In this document: piece after piece, positions 12,451 to 24,659 of the stretch
Position numbering within the stretch: position 1 is the first letter of the stretch
Layout: each line of letters opens with the position of its first letter
Assembly: GCA_037157565.1 (NCBI GenBank)
Contig: JAZHRO010000046.1
Span: 18,698,501-18,762,500 of the forward strand
DNA: 64,000 nt
Direction of reading: 5' to 3'
Source: Thalassia testudinum
Taxonomy: Eukaryota > Streptophyta > Magnoliopsida > Alismatales > Hydrocharitaceae
Made by a program: the position numbers and the translations under genes
Notes under the pieces: model-generated
Database searches by the model: none
What the model saw: the letters and a program-made list of their open reading frames with translations, nothing else
What the model was told of the DNA's origin: nothing

Positions 12451-13809
12451 CTTCTTTCTCTTCTCATGGTTTCTTTCTCTTTCTTTGCCTTTGATTCTAT
12501 CTATGGCTTCTTCCTTTTCTTCAACTTTTCCTTTAGCTGTACCTTCTTTCTTTTCTTCCTTTGCTTCTATTTTTCTTCTTTTCCTTTTTTCTCAACACTG
12601 CCTTCTTCTTCCTTCTTCAACCTCTACCTTCAAGTCCTCAGCGTCCTTCCTTAGTTTCTCCTGCTTCAGCTTCCACCTTCAAGTCGTCCTTAGCCTCTCC
12701 TACCATTGAGCTTCTTTCCTTCCCACAGCTCCTTCTTTCCCTGCACACACAAGTGCAAAACCTACCCCTACCCTCCCCCGCGTACACTCTCTCTCTATTT
12801 CTCGCTTAGGTTAGCTCTACCAGAGCTAGCCAATTGAGTATTTAGGTCGGGTTACATGCACCCAGGTCTAGGAGCATCGGCGTGGGTGGTGCGCGAGGAG
12901 TGCAGGGTAAATGGGTCAGACAGCCAGGTCCACATAGCTTGGGTCGCGGATGAGGCAGGTGAGCGGGCGATGGGACCTCACCCCGTGTTCTGAGGCGATA
13001 AGGTGGAAACACAAAATCAATAAAAACCAGTCACCTACACTCAACATTTCCGAGGTGGGACTAAAGTCCCACATGCTTCTTCGTACGCTCGCAGGGAGGA
13101 TTCCCGTGCAATTGCTACAGCTGTGGTCGATGAAGCCTTCGGTTGCTAGGTGCGAAAGAGTCATAAAATGGTTCTGCACACCTGGGGCTTTTTTGCCTGG
13201 GGCAACATGACCTGGAGCAAGCTTGGAAGCAAGATTACTCGTAATTCAATGGCGGAAAGGGGGTCGCACCTGCAAATCAACAATACGGCGTCGCAACCCT
13301 ATCAAAGTAGGGGAGGATGATGATCAGTGGGTGATGGCGGAGGTTCTGAGGTAGGTGGCGAGGCATGTGGATGAGTGGAGTGGTGGATGCGCCTTTGCCG
13401 ATGGTCTGCCGGAGATGAGGAAGACGAAGGTGGTTGGTGGCTGTCGAAGGGGGTTTTATGAAATAAAGAGGGGGAAAGTGAAAAGTAGAGAGATAGGATC
13501 TATTGAGGGTATTTGGACGAAGGGGGAAAGGCGGAGGACGAGCAGCGCGTGTGTGCCATCACCGAAGAAGAAAACCTTGAGATGAGGAAGACGACGATGA
13601 CGAAGGGGTTAGAGAAGCGCGTGCAGGTATGGCACAATGCCGAAGAGCAAGGCAGAGAAGACTCTGCCATTGGTATGGTGGTAAAGAGACAAGAAGAGGG
13701 AGGAGAGATCACCGAATCTTGCGGGCTATTGGCCGGAGATGGGGGAGGAAGAAATTTGGGGGTTTCTGCGGCCAATTCAAGCTTGAGAGCAGCGACAAGG
13801 ACAGGGGGT

Positions 13810-13819
13810 CCTTTTATAG
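13810..13819 (-). promoter_or_regulatory. TATA box of the element A 5' LTR
   Basis: On the minus strand the sequence reads CTATAAAAGG, at the same place as in element C (46407) and at a similar distance from the LTR start (about 0.94 kb). It would position transcription start of element A. The function is inferred from position and conservation among copies. Confidence 0.65.
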
Positions 13820-14754
13820 CTACTGGCAGAGGTCCTTATGCTTGAAAGGGAAGCTTCCAAGTGCAAGAATCCTCATCGGAGTAGGAAGGTGTGAAGGATA
13901 CCCATGTCTCTCGAGCATTTGCACGAGAGATTGGGTGCGAGTCATATCTTGGGATTGCGTTCAGATGATAAGGAATTCCTCAAGGAATCTCCCTTCCAAA
14001 TCTGAGAGGGGATCTCTGAGGAATTAGGGAGAAATCCTCCCTGAATCCACGCCAGAGTAGGACTCCTCTGCTGTAATGGCGGAGGGATTTAATTGCAAAG
14101 AGTGGCAAGGAAGATAGGGGGTCTGCGCAAAGATTTTCAAAAATTAGGGGTCAAAATATAATTGGGTGGACAGTTTTGTGAAGCACGTTAAGGTGACCTT
14201 CCCTTAGGCCTAAATTTTGGTACAAACCTAATTTGGACCTAAGGAATTCAATGGCTAAATTGGATTTTAGGTTTGACCTCGTTTGACTGGACATTTTATA
14301 CAAAAACCCAAATTAGGGCAAATAATTAGTTAGGACCCCTATTTAGGTCAAAATAGGTTTTAAAGGCCAATTTAAAGGTTCTAAGCCCTAGGGGATATTT
14401 TTCCATGAATTTTAGAGAGTTAGTTGATTTTTTCCTGACCATAACCTTGTTGTATTAAGTGGGTTTATTTCAGGGTTATAGAATGTTATTTAGTTCTTAG
14501 ATTGCACATGAACCCATTTCTGATTGAACCATCCCACTTCTCCTCTTGTTGAGTCCAATTGACCTATGTTTAGCCCCTGAGAAATCCTGTTTATGTACTG
14601 CAATGGAAAAATTGCAGTTTTACCTTTTATTTCTTATCTTCTTCTCAGAACAGTAATCCCTTGAATTTTGCCCTTCTCTAGGTTCTATAGGAGCTTTTGT
14701 GCACTTTTCTTGGTCAAAATGAGCTAGTTAGGGCTCGTGATGGTGTTTCAATCA

Positions 14755-16640
14755 AGATCTTCATTAAAACATCTCGAACATCATTTAAGCTTTGAACAAT
14801 AGATTAAATAATTACGGATCGAAATAAGAATGTTGCTTAGGTGGGCAATTGATCTGTCTCCACCATGGTGTTATGATCATCTAGAGATCCTAAACACTAT
14901 TAATTACTGTTCAGGATCTCAAGGTGTTTCTATAAATCCCAATAGGTCATTGCTAAGCCCTCAAAATCAATGCATCAGATTTCCCTTGGGCTTTGCTACC
15001 TAGCAATGGCGAAAACCAGTATTGATGTAGAAAATTGGGTGCAAAGGATCCAATTGATAAAACTCAATTAAATTAGCTAAATCCAATCACAATCAGTCCC
15101 ACTAGAATTCTAAAAGCTTAATTCATTCAATTAAAATCGATTAAAACCATATTGGATTTCTAATCCTCGGACAAGATGTGAAAATAAAATCTATATAAAT
15201 CGAGTGAATTGTACTCAATTACAACCACTAGGAGGGTTCTTGTGAACTAATGGAATGACTGGGAGAACCATCCAATGGATTTGAGTGCATTAAAGATCAA
15301 GAAGCTAGAGAGCTTTAGATCAGTAGTGGATCTAATGGAAAGAAGGGTGAATTGCGATCAAAATAGTGAGGGAACAGTGTGAAGGGGACCATAAAATGTA
15401 GAGAAAGACTAATGGTGTGCTGTAAGGATGTGAATTGGCTTCTCTGATCTAACTTAGTCAAAGATGCCTGATCAAGGGAAATTAAGATCTAAAACTGATA
15501 TAAAGTAATTTAGAGCAATTCAAATAATGATTTCTAATCTAGGAAAGCATTAAATTTAACTAAAAAAGCAATAAAACCCTATTCTAACATATGAATGGGA
15601 CCTAAAGGAGACCACAGTTGGTGGTTGTGGCAACAGGGGAAGAGGGACTCCAGCGATCAAAAGCTTAAAGTGAGAGAACTCAGGGTTGCTCTCAAGTGTT
15701 GTATGACACATAGTAGTAAGGAAAGAAGGAGATGGGTGCACGACCTCTATCATCAGCCATGGATGAAGGAGAAAGAGAGTTGGAGGGGAACGAGTGAGTA
15801 GCTCGATTAGGGAGGGAGTTGATTTGGGCTCGTAGGGAAGTGTAGGTAGTTTTATATTCTCAAGGGTGAGTTCAAGGTGACCAAATGATGCAAGTGTAGG
15901 ACATTTAGAATCAAAGGCTAAAGTGTGAGATGAAAGGTGCACATGTAATTTGATTAAATACTAGCTTTGGATGATATCTAGATGCTAGTGTGAATCTATG
16001 TGCATCAATAATTGGAGGAAAGGTGGAGAATCAACCATTGGATCAAAAGAGTTAGGAATGGATGGTCACAAAGGGTTGTGTTCTTCGTGAGGAACATGAA
16101 ATGAGGAGAGCTCAGCTAAGTGTGTTGGAACAATTGTGTGAGGGCCCCTTTTTGTAAAATGTTAGGAAATTCACATAGTAGACACATAAGTGATAAGAAT
16201 CATTACCCACAAGTCCCTGAAAGCTTACATATGAGTCACTGCGACATTTTCTACTTTAGAAATATAAAGACTCAAGTGTATAAGGAGGACCTATATGTAA
16301 AACATTAATTTCAAGGTCCAAGTGAGGTCAAAATGCAATAGAGTTTTTATGGCATCTATTTTGAAGATATGAAAAAATATTCCCTTCATTGATTTGTGAA
16401 TTTAAGCTCAATTTGATGTTCAATTTAGATTAGTAACATCCATTTATATACTTAGGTATAGAATCTCTCAAATGTGACCTAATTATGCATTTTTAGCACA
16501 ATTTTGGTGCTTTAGGTCATTTTCCATTATTGCCATAGTTAATCCTTTTCTTGTGTTAATTGATAGTGTTTTAACTTAGTTTCTAGCTTAACTTTGACAC
16601 TCAAGCTATGATGACCCACACCTGATCAAATGCCAAGGTG
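14755..16640. other. Noncoding flank; degenerate minus-strand LTR-like sequence
   Basis: No recognisable protein is encoded. On the minus strand a TATA-like site (GAATATAAAACT, 15849-15860) is followed about 865 bases later by a block around 14985-15010, whose plus strand reads GCTTTGCTACCTAGCAATGG. A similar arrangement and spacing occurs at 20390-19555. This suggests a diverged LTR into which element A inserted. The 128-codon minus-strand frame at 15556-15942 has no recognisable domain and lies in the presumed R region, so it is not called as a gene. Confidence 0.35.
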
Positions 16641-17900
16641 TTTACAACACAAATATGAAAAGAATCCATGCATGTATTAACAGTTCATCATCTTTTACAT
16701 GCATAAGGTCGTAGGGATGATTATGAGACAATCTAAATAAATTTGAAGGCTAAACATTGCCAAGAAAGAAGTTACTCAAAAGTCTTCGTACTGATTAATA
16801 GTTAGTTGGTATTGGTTAATAGTACCATAACTACTCAAGACACTAGACTTAATAGACTTAATTCATTTGTCCTACTCCACATATCAATCATCAACTGTCC
16901 AATGAGATGGTTAGGTTCTTTTGGCAAATTTTGGGAGGTATTCTAGTGAAATTAAGGCCTAAAATGGAGTACCACATATCCAATATTTTCTGTTGGTACC
17001 AAAAAAGATAGTTCATCATTTGCCCATGATTGGGAGCTTCAAAATATCACTATTATTAAACAAATACCAAAACGAAAATCATTAAGTGGATTCAGTCTAT
17101 CACAAAGCATAGCATGGTTAGTGGGGTTCCTTTTATCCAATAATCACTCCATTTAATTTTGGTCTATCTAATTGGAGGTTTGGATTTGTACCTTGTGAGA
17201 ACTTCCAAAAATTCATTGTAGAATGGCCATCAGTATGGAAGTACCTTTGATTCCATATAACTTGCTTCCAATGCTGTAGTCGAATTTAATAATCAACTTT
17301 GGCCCTTGGAGCCTAGATCAGGATAGTTTAAGTTATAAATCAAAATAGTTTATAGTTTAAGGCATGAATTAAAATATTTTATAGTTCAAAGCTTGAATCA
17401 AAATAGTTTATCTGAAATAAATGTAGAAAATATGTTACTACAACCCTTTGAGGAAGGGTCCCATTAAATTTCCTTTACACACTAAAGATCCTCATGCTTC
17501 TTCAATAATAGATGGAAAAGCTAAAAGGGTTAGCTTTGTAGTTTCTAGATTATTTTTCTTTTATTAACATTTTGTTTAACTCTTTTAAATCCTTAAACAA
17601 TTTGCAGTAACAATAGAAGCTAGAATTAATCAAAAGAATCAAGCAAAACAAATCATTTAGAATTGCATGATTAGTAAACATGGCCAACTAAAAGAAAAAG
17701 GTTATTTTACTTTTTTTCTATGATGCAAGTGCTATGTACAATGGGGACAAGGGTAACAGGTGATTGCTTAGCAACCATAGGTCCTAAATTGACTAAGTTA
17801 AGCTAATACCCTAGTCTACATTTTGTAAAGAGTATATCCATTGCATGCATACCAGCATCTGTACATTCTTTACTCTAATTTTTTCATTTTATGTTCCATT
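16641..17900. other. AT-rich intergenic sequence, no gene seen
   Basis: No frame with a recognisable domain was found on either strand. The stretch contains only the short tandem repeat at 17339-17414 and A/T-rich single-copy-looking sequence. Confidence 0.6.
17339..17414. repeat. Imperfect 29-bp tandem repeat, 2.6 copies
   Basis: Units begin at 17339, 17368 and 17397 (ATCAAAATAGTTTATAG... type). The first two are 29 bases each and differ at a handful of positions. The third is cut after 18 bases. Confidence 0.75.
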
Positions 17901-19460
17901 CGTTAATATTGAGATTTTATGCGTGTAGGGTGATAAATTAGGAGCAACATTTGGAATTGAGTTAAAGCAGAGAAGTTGTTTCTACATTCTAAAGATTGGG
18001 AGAAGAAGCATAAAAGAAAGCAGGAGACAACCACATGCAAAATCTTGACAAGCCTAAATCTACCAAGGCAACCCATGAAAACCACTATTCACTTATTCGC
18101 AACCTATTCACACACCCATGCAATTACATGTGCATACACAATTATTACACAATTACACACATGTATATATATGTGCACACTTATAATAGCCATATACATT
18201 TTGCACTTATTTTTGTTTAAGCCTATGTGGGCCTAGTAATGACTTCTATATGGTATGTTTCAAATTTTATTTTCCAGGCTAAGAAACACACACACACAAG
18301 CCCATCCACAATAAAGCCCACCACATCACCCAATTACCTAGCCTAAACTCTACTCTATCCCATGCCACATTAACACATACACCTAAACCCACACTTAGCC
18401 CCCTGCATGCCACCTTAACCTTTACCTATTCCCACCTTAGGTGTACACCCATTCTAGTTCCCTTTAGAATGTTCTTCTTTCCTTATGTTGTACCCATTAT
18501 CCTATGCCTTAGCCTAACCCTTTTGTGCACCATACCTCTACGCATAGGCTATAAAAACCCAACCCCATAGCCAAAACACTTCCCCTTTGTTTCTCTCTTG
18601 GGAGGCAACACTCCCTCTCCAATTCCCTTTGTCTTCTCCACCTTAGTCTCCTCCATGAGCTTCTTCATAAGAGCTCCTTCCACCATTGCCAATGGCTACT
18701 TGTGACTACTTGGTTTTAGTGTCTAGGTGAAGAGGAGATAGGATTCGAGCCAAGGATTCTACTCACCTCACAATAGGCCTAGTGCCCACATTGGAGAGGC
18801 CACCTAATTCTCTCTACCTCCATTCTCTTTTTACTTTCATAGTAGATTAATTTCAATACTTAGTACAATAGCTCTTTCTTTTCAAGCATTTCTTTACTTT
18901 TTTTTAGCTTATTATCTTAGTATTTGGTAATATACACTCTCACATATACTCTCACTCACACTCTCACACACCACCCTTACTTATCACCAACGCACAGACA
19001 TTCACTCTCCTTGTTTTCTTTTTGCTTTGTATAAATTGGCTTAGGAATCATTACTCAAGGCCTTGATTCTTTTTCTTTCTTAATGTCTTTTCAATTCAAT
19101 AAGTTTGAGATAACCAGGATTGTCTCGTTGATTGTCATTTTCCTTTCTCATGTACTTTCTCTTATGCTTATGCAATAAAAGTTGTATGGTTTAATTTTGT
19201 CATTCTCGTATTGTTTCATTAGTGCTTATTACAAAAAGAAAAAAAAGTAAATTGACAAAATACCAAAAAGACTTAGCATAGTTTGTAGTCTTGTTGTTAT
19301 TTCATCCTTAATACAAAGAACCACAAAAATCACAACATGAAAAAATAAAAAAAAAAATTAATAAAGATTGGGAGATTTACTTAAGCAAGATAGCAAACTA
19401 AAATTGCCTCCCTGAGGAATCAATAGGGACTCACCAATTCCAACTTCAAAAATCAATTCG
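17901..19460 (+). other. Possible degenerate plus-strand LTR promoter region
   Basis: A TATA-like CTATAAAAAC lies at 18549-18558, followed by a C/T-rich leader. About 850 bases downstream (19398 onward) is TTGCCTCCCTGAGGAATC, which resembles the U5 CTCCCTGTG-TTCGA block of the A and B LTRs. Simple repeats (CA-rich at 18110-18180 and 18285-18297, ACTCTCAC at 18945-18985) lie within. No primer-binding site, coding frame or partner LTR was found, so this stays a suggestion. Confidence 0.3.
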
Positions 19461-20950
19461 TGGTCTCGTTATAAAATTAGATTATTAATGGATTTAGGTC
19501 CAAGAAATAAACTACAAACAATGACTTAAATGATTCAATCACACGCACCTAAGCCCTGCTACCTACCAATAGGGAAGCACATAACAAGGGATTGAAATCC
19601 AATAGTGAAAAGGAAGGTAGAATAACAGAAGCCAAAGCCCTTAAAGAAAAGGAATAGCACCAAATGTCAAACTAAAAACTGAAATTACGCCTAGCCAGGT
19701 GAAGGGATCCTAGGGAGACACTCAACCCATTGACATGGTTGTAGAAGATATAGGTTCAACGATATAATATCCATATAATTATTTTAAGGGATTTAAAACA
19801 AAATTTCCCTTGAACTAACCTGGTGACATTCGTTCAAAGAATCAAGCATGGTTGCAATTATATCTACATCTGATTCCTAAATACTAGTAAAAGGAGTATT
19901 ACAAAATACAAAAGTCAAAACTAAGGAGAAATAGAAAAGTAGGCATGTGTCCATTGCGAAATGTGTGAGAAATATGTCTACATCGTTGTAGATGCCAATC
20001 ATGTCGAAATAAATAAATCTATAAATATTTTGGTAAGTACTGAACAGTTTGCAGGGAGGCAAAATATGATTTTTAAAGTTTTTCGTAATAACCAATCTAA
20101 CTTAATGAAAGCATGGAAATAGAGACTAGATATTCAGGGAATCAGACTTATATTACTACTTGGAAACAATTTTTGAACTAGGAATTAAAATAACTATCCT
20201 AAAGAATAAAAAGAGAGAAAAGTAGATGGATGGTGCTGCTTGAGGGATGCTCATGTGAAGTGCGACAACACTTCAGATCCAGAGTGCCAGGAAGAAGGTT
20301 GGAGAGATGTTGCAGAGAGAGAGAGGCTAGAGATGTGTCTGGTGGAAGTTGAGATGCATTCAGATCGGGGCTCTGGGTCCTTTTTATAGCGAAAATGAGG
20401 GGCAAAGTTGCTATTTTAGTCCCAAACTTGTGCAATACCCTTGGAGTCACTAGATCTATCGATTGGGAGATCAACGTATCAGATTGTGCCTCAAAATAAC
20501 CTTCCATGTGCCTATTATGGGAGGATTTCACCAGATGGAGACATGTGGTTCATGCTCATCGGTTGGATCCATCACCTCACGTCTTCACATGCACGCACGC
20601 TGATGAAACTACATTTGCGCGTGATAATTAGTTAATTTGAATTTAGTTTCAAAGATGAATACCAATAATTAGCATAATAATAGGGCTAATAGCTTAATTA
20701 ACACCTTTGCATGCAGTAAATCTAAATAATGTTAAACTGCGCATATTTGTATATTATTACAGTATTATTTTATGTAAGTATTTACTGCAGGTTCATAAAA
20801 GTCCTATTATTAAATATGCGTGGAGAGAAGGCCTGATTCCTTAGTCTTATTTTATATACCATCAATTAGATATTCGTTCAATTAATTAACTTAGGTTGAG
20901 CCTAATTCTCTAATAGAGCTCGATTTGAGTTAATTAGTTTTTGATTGGGT
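19461..20950 (-). other. Possible degenerate minus-strand LTR promoter region
   Basis: On the minus strand GCTATAAAAAGGACC (20376-20390) is a good TATA context, followed by a CT-rich leader. About 820 bases further, at 19550-19575, is a block related to that near 14990 (plus strand CCCTGCTACCTACCAATAGG). No coding domain was seen in any frame; the open frames at 19877-20095 and 20199-20531 show no recognisable features. Confidence 0.3.
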
Positions 20951-22900
20951 CAAAGTCTATTCTTAATCAACTAACCCAACATAATTTCAATTTTATCCCA
21001 TTTACTTTTATAAGATTATCTTATTTTTTTTATCCCCTCCATCATTCCCACCAATTACCTCATCTCAATCATAGAAAATAAAAATAGAAAAAACCCACGA
21101 AGGCACCTATATCTCGGTAACTTCTCCCACTATCTCGTAAGCCCTTCACAACCATTCCTTACCCTCATCCCTTAACTTCTCCCACATCTTCCCTGCCAAT
21201 AAAGACAACCAACAACTCACCCCCTCCTTCTCCCTACCCCTCTAGACACTCTCTCCCTCTCCCTCGTAAGCTTCTTCCTCCTATTTTTCCTTCTCTCTCT
21301 TCACTCACAACAACCCACCACCACCACAGGTGGCAACTCACCCCACTCCACTACCTTCATACTCCCTCTTCGTACTCTCTCTCCCTCTTAAAGTCCTCCT
21401 TCCTGCTCTCATTTTTCTCTCTTCTCCTTCCCCGAACATAGTTGCAGCTATGTCAGCGAACCCAACAACTCTCCACCATGACCACCACACAATCTCCCCT
21501 CCTCTCTTTTCCTTAGCATCTTCGCCTTCCCAACTCGCTTTCCTTCTTTTCCCTTCTCCCTGCACCTAACCGCCAGCCATTAGACTACGACACCAGGCTA
21601 TGCCACTCCACCACTACTGCAGACCACTGACACCATCACCACCAATACCCCATAGCCACCCCCTCTCCTCCTCTTCCTCGTCAACGCTCCCTACCCTTAA
21701 TTGCAACCCTCTCGACCACAACACCAGGCCACGCCGCTCAACCACCACTCAACCTTCATCTCCTTTTCTTCTTCCTCCTCCTTAACTCTCCATTGTTAAC
21801 CCCATTGGACCCAACACCTTCATACATTGTTGTTATGCGTTGTTGTTGAGTAGCATAACTTGCTACCACAATATTTTAAGGTTTCAATTGCATAAGTTAC
21901 ATTTTTATCTTGCAAGGAAATTTATGAGTTAAATTTCTTTGCATTTAAATCTTGTGTGTGTTTTCTAGATTGGTACAAATTTATATATACATTTAGTTGC
22001 GTTTCGTTGCATAGAAATCTAAGTTTGAATTTTAAATCAACATGTAATTTAGTCTATGTTGAAATAGTTAGTAGCACACGTTAATGTTTTAATGTTTGTA
22101 TGCTTTTGAATTGCCAAGTCTCCTTTTAATTAGTACTCAAGTTCATTTCCACAAACATTAATAACCTTTGTTATCTCCTAGGGAATAGTTAAGGCAACAT
22201 TAGATTTCAATTAAGTTCCAGGTTAACTATTATTTTGCCCTTAAATTGCATAACCAATAATATCAACCTAATTAAGAATTATTTTAGAGCCTTCTAGTGA
22301 AACGACTTAGACTCACCAAATTACTAATAGTTCAATATAAATTCTAAACTTGACACTCTTATTGTGCTACAATGACATAATTTTAACTAACGAAATTTGA
22401 GAATGTCACGTTTATGGCTTCGTTGCTCGAGAGGCGTTAAAATGTAACTAGGTTGTTAGCTTTATTTTAAAAAATTAAAAAAAAAGTTTATCATCTGACA
22501 GAAGCCATTTTTGTGCAATTTAATGTCATTGGAAATAGTAGTATAGTCACGCTAAACATTTGTCAAAAGTAATTTCTAAAGAGATAACAAGACTTTGAGT
22601 CTCGATCATTCGTCTCTGGGAGGCGTTTGTTCAAATTTGAAATCGATCCTTTATCGCTCTACTTTATTTAAAATGCATGAAGATTTTCAATATTCGAATT
22701 AAAGTTTCACCACTTCAATTATGAATTCTGATTACATGCGCATGTGTTAGATAGATAACAAAGGTGAAAGTATGAGTTTCAGTGCACACAATTCTAGTGA
22801 TGTGGTGGTTGTTTACAAATAAAGCATTTATAGTTAGATCTTCTATATTTTCCGGAACCAACATGCTTGTTGCAGAGTATATATATAAATGAAAAACAGG
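20951..22900. other. Intergenic, with a C/T-rich block at 21240-21800
   Basis: The block at 21240-21800 is rich in CCACCA and CTCTCC on the plus strand. Its open frames are low-complexity proline/serine/histidine strings, so no gene is called. The remainder is A/T-rich with no recognisable domain. Confidence 0.5.
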
Positions 22901-24600
22901 CAACTTGAATCACACAAATTAGATTGCAACCAATAAGCTCATGGTGATTTCCAACGTTGAGACATATATAAGAATATATCTTTTATTCATTCATTCAGAG
23001 GATGTTTGCAACATGGAGTGTAGAGGAAAGCTTGTAAAGGAAAGCTTAAAAACATAAAACTAGCTAACAGAAAATGATCGCATACAGGAATCTATGGGGG
23101 GATTTTGCATTCATCATTGGGGAGAATAAGAGCTACACTACTAAGCAGTAAATGAAAGCAGTAAAACTACGAGAGCTAAGTTACTAATCTAGTAGAAAAG
23201 AAAGGCATTCGGAGGTGGGCTCCGATGGCCTTTGAATGGTTGAGAGGAGGAGGGGCCGCCAATGGTGCTTAGGCCGACCCTTGGAGAGAGGTTGGAGAGG
23301 TAATCCAGCATCTTGCCATGGAGATGGTGGCTTCCATGGTGGCGCTCCTCATGGAGGTAGAGTGGAGGTGGAGACGTAGCTAACCTAAGTGGATGAGTGC
23401 CAAGAATGGGATGGGTGCAAATGGCCACCCTTTAGGTCTTTTCATAGACCTAAGGGAGTCTCTCTAGAGAAGTGTGGAACTCTCTAGAGACAGTCCCATG
23501 AGTGGCTGGCTATGGAGAGAGGTGGTGGTTCTTAGATCCATAAAAAGTGGATCTAAGAATTGAATGACTCTTGGTTGCTAAATTTGGCAACCAAGAGTGG
23601 CACCACTTCAAGAGAGTTCTAGAGAACTCTAGGTGGGTGTGTGTGCATGAATGGGTGTGTGTGTGAGTGTGTGGTTGTGCCCTAGGTGGCTTAGTGGTCT
23701 AGGTTAGGTCCTAAGGGGTTTGGGTAGGTGTAGGCCTTAAATTAGGGTTGCAAACCCTAATTACTAAAGGGGGAATTGCAATTAAACATAACCCAAGTTT
23801 AATTGAATAAGTGTGAACCTAATTGTGAGTGAAATAACTCAATTAGGTTGGGCTTAGGTCAATTGGACTCTCACTAAGTCCAATTGGACTTGTGTGGGTT
23901 GTGATCTGAGGTCAATTGTACTCAATGAGTCCAATTGAATAGGTTGATGAAATTGACTATGATCCAAGTCAATTAGGATTAGTGAGGACCTAATTAGGTC
24001 CTTAGAGAGGTCTAGAGGTTATGTACTAAGGTTAGGTTGCCTTAATTTAGGTTCCTATGGGGTTGGAATTGGGTTTAGGGAGCTAGAGATCCAAGAGCAT
24101 GGCTTGAATCTCAAAACAGGAACTGGAGAACAGTTTCAAACATCCAAAAATGGAATCAGACGTCTTATACTCAAAAATCAAAAGTCCAGACTTGTTGTCT
24201 GGATGTCCAATCAGAGTCAGGAAGAATTCAAGGATCTGTCCTGGGTATTCCGCAGAAATTGGACATCTGACAAAGTGTCTGGATGTCCAATAACACTATA
24301 GAAGTGGGTTTAAGGTGTGCGGGAGTTGGCTAAGGGTTTTGGACATCCTATAACTTACCTGGATGTCCAGATAAGGTTTGGAACAAGGGTTTTAAGGTTT
24401 CCTAGGCTGCGGTGACCTAATCTAAGGGTGGCTAAGGCTTGGGGGAAGTCCTTAGGCTATCCTAAGGCTAAGATGGACCTAAGCTCTTCACATTTTACTA
24501 CTTTATTCCTACTTAATATAATAGCATACCTTAACTCCCTTACATCATTATTCACTATATCTAATCTAAGTCTTCTACTCCAGTCCTACTGCAACATTGA
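22901..24600 (-). other. Noncoding repeat-like region with a minus-strand TATA-like palindrome
   Basis: At 23433-23452 the sequence TAGGTCTTTTCATAGACCTA has perfect 7-base inverted arms and gives CTATGAAAAG on the minus strand. The 79-codon minus-strand frame at 23189-23428 lies directly downstream of it and has no recognisable domain. From 23830 to 23980 the words CAATTGGACT/AGTCCAATTG recur. From 24195 to 24380 the word CTGGATGTCC occurs three times. The layout resembles a decayed LTR, but no partner was found. Confidence 0.35.
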
Positions 24601-24611
24601 TTATTCTTGAT

Positions 24612-24659
24612 CCAACTTCAGATCTAGCTTCAGATCCAGCTCCAGATCCAGCTTATTAC
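24612..24659. repeat. Imperfect 12-bp tandem repeat, about 4 copies
   Basis: Units CCAACTTCAGAT, CTAGCTTCAGAT, CCAGCTCCAGAT and CCAGCTTATTAC follow each other from 24612. It lies in sequence with no gene. Confidence 0.8.

Larger units (their letters stand above)
1..14754 (-). mobile_element. Athila-like Ty3/gypsy element A (decayed, 5' LTR split by a LINE)
   Basis: Read on the minus strand the order is 5' LTR (14754 down to 10290), tRNA-Asp primer-binding site, leader, gag, protease, reverse transcriptase, RNase H, integrase, 3' noncoding region, polypurine tract (PPT) and 3' LTR (2036 to beyond base 1). The two LTRs align along their length, e.g. the stretch beginning at 1 with 12229, and the stretch ending at 2036 with that ending at 14754. 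The order PR-RT-RH-IN, the DLGA protease motif and the lack of a chromodomain after integrase place it in the Athila lineage. All coding parts carry stops and frameshifts. The left flank and left target-site duplication lie outside the window. It is the coding relative of element C. Confidence 0.9.
10290..14754 (-). repeat. 5' LTR of element A, interrupted by a LINE
   Basis: The LTR runs from 14754 (minus-strand start, TGATTGAAACACCATCA) to 10290 (end, ...GTAAACA). Removing the LINE and one target-site copy leaves about 2.74 kb. A TATA-like CTATAAAAGG lies on the minus strand at 13810-13819, about 0.94 kb from the LTR start. The R-U5 part contains a long pyrimidine-rich block on the plus strand (12250-12740), which is purine-rich in the transcript, including a perfect 70-bp tandem duplication. 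Short open frames within are LTR sequence, not genes. Confidence 0.88.

Noticed and set aside
12215..12809. Plus-strand frames rich in phenylalanine, leucine and serine
   Set aside because: They arise from CTT/TTC repeats of the LTR pyrimidine tract and include a tandem duplication; no protein is supported.
15556..15942. 128-codon minus-strand frame
   Set aside because: It has no recognisable domain and lies downstream of a TATA-like site in LTR-like sequence; no homologous frame was seen in the similar region near 20200.
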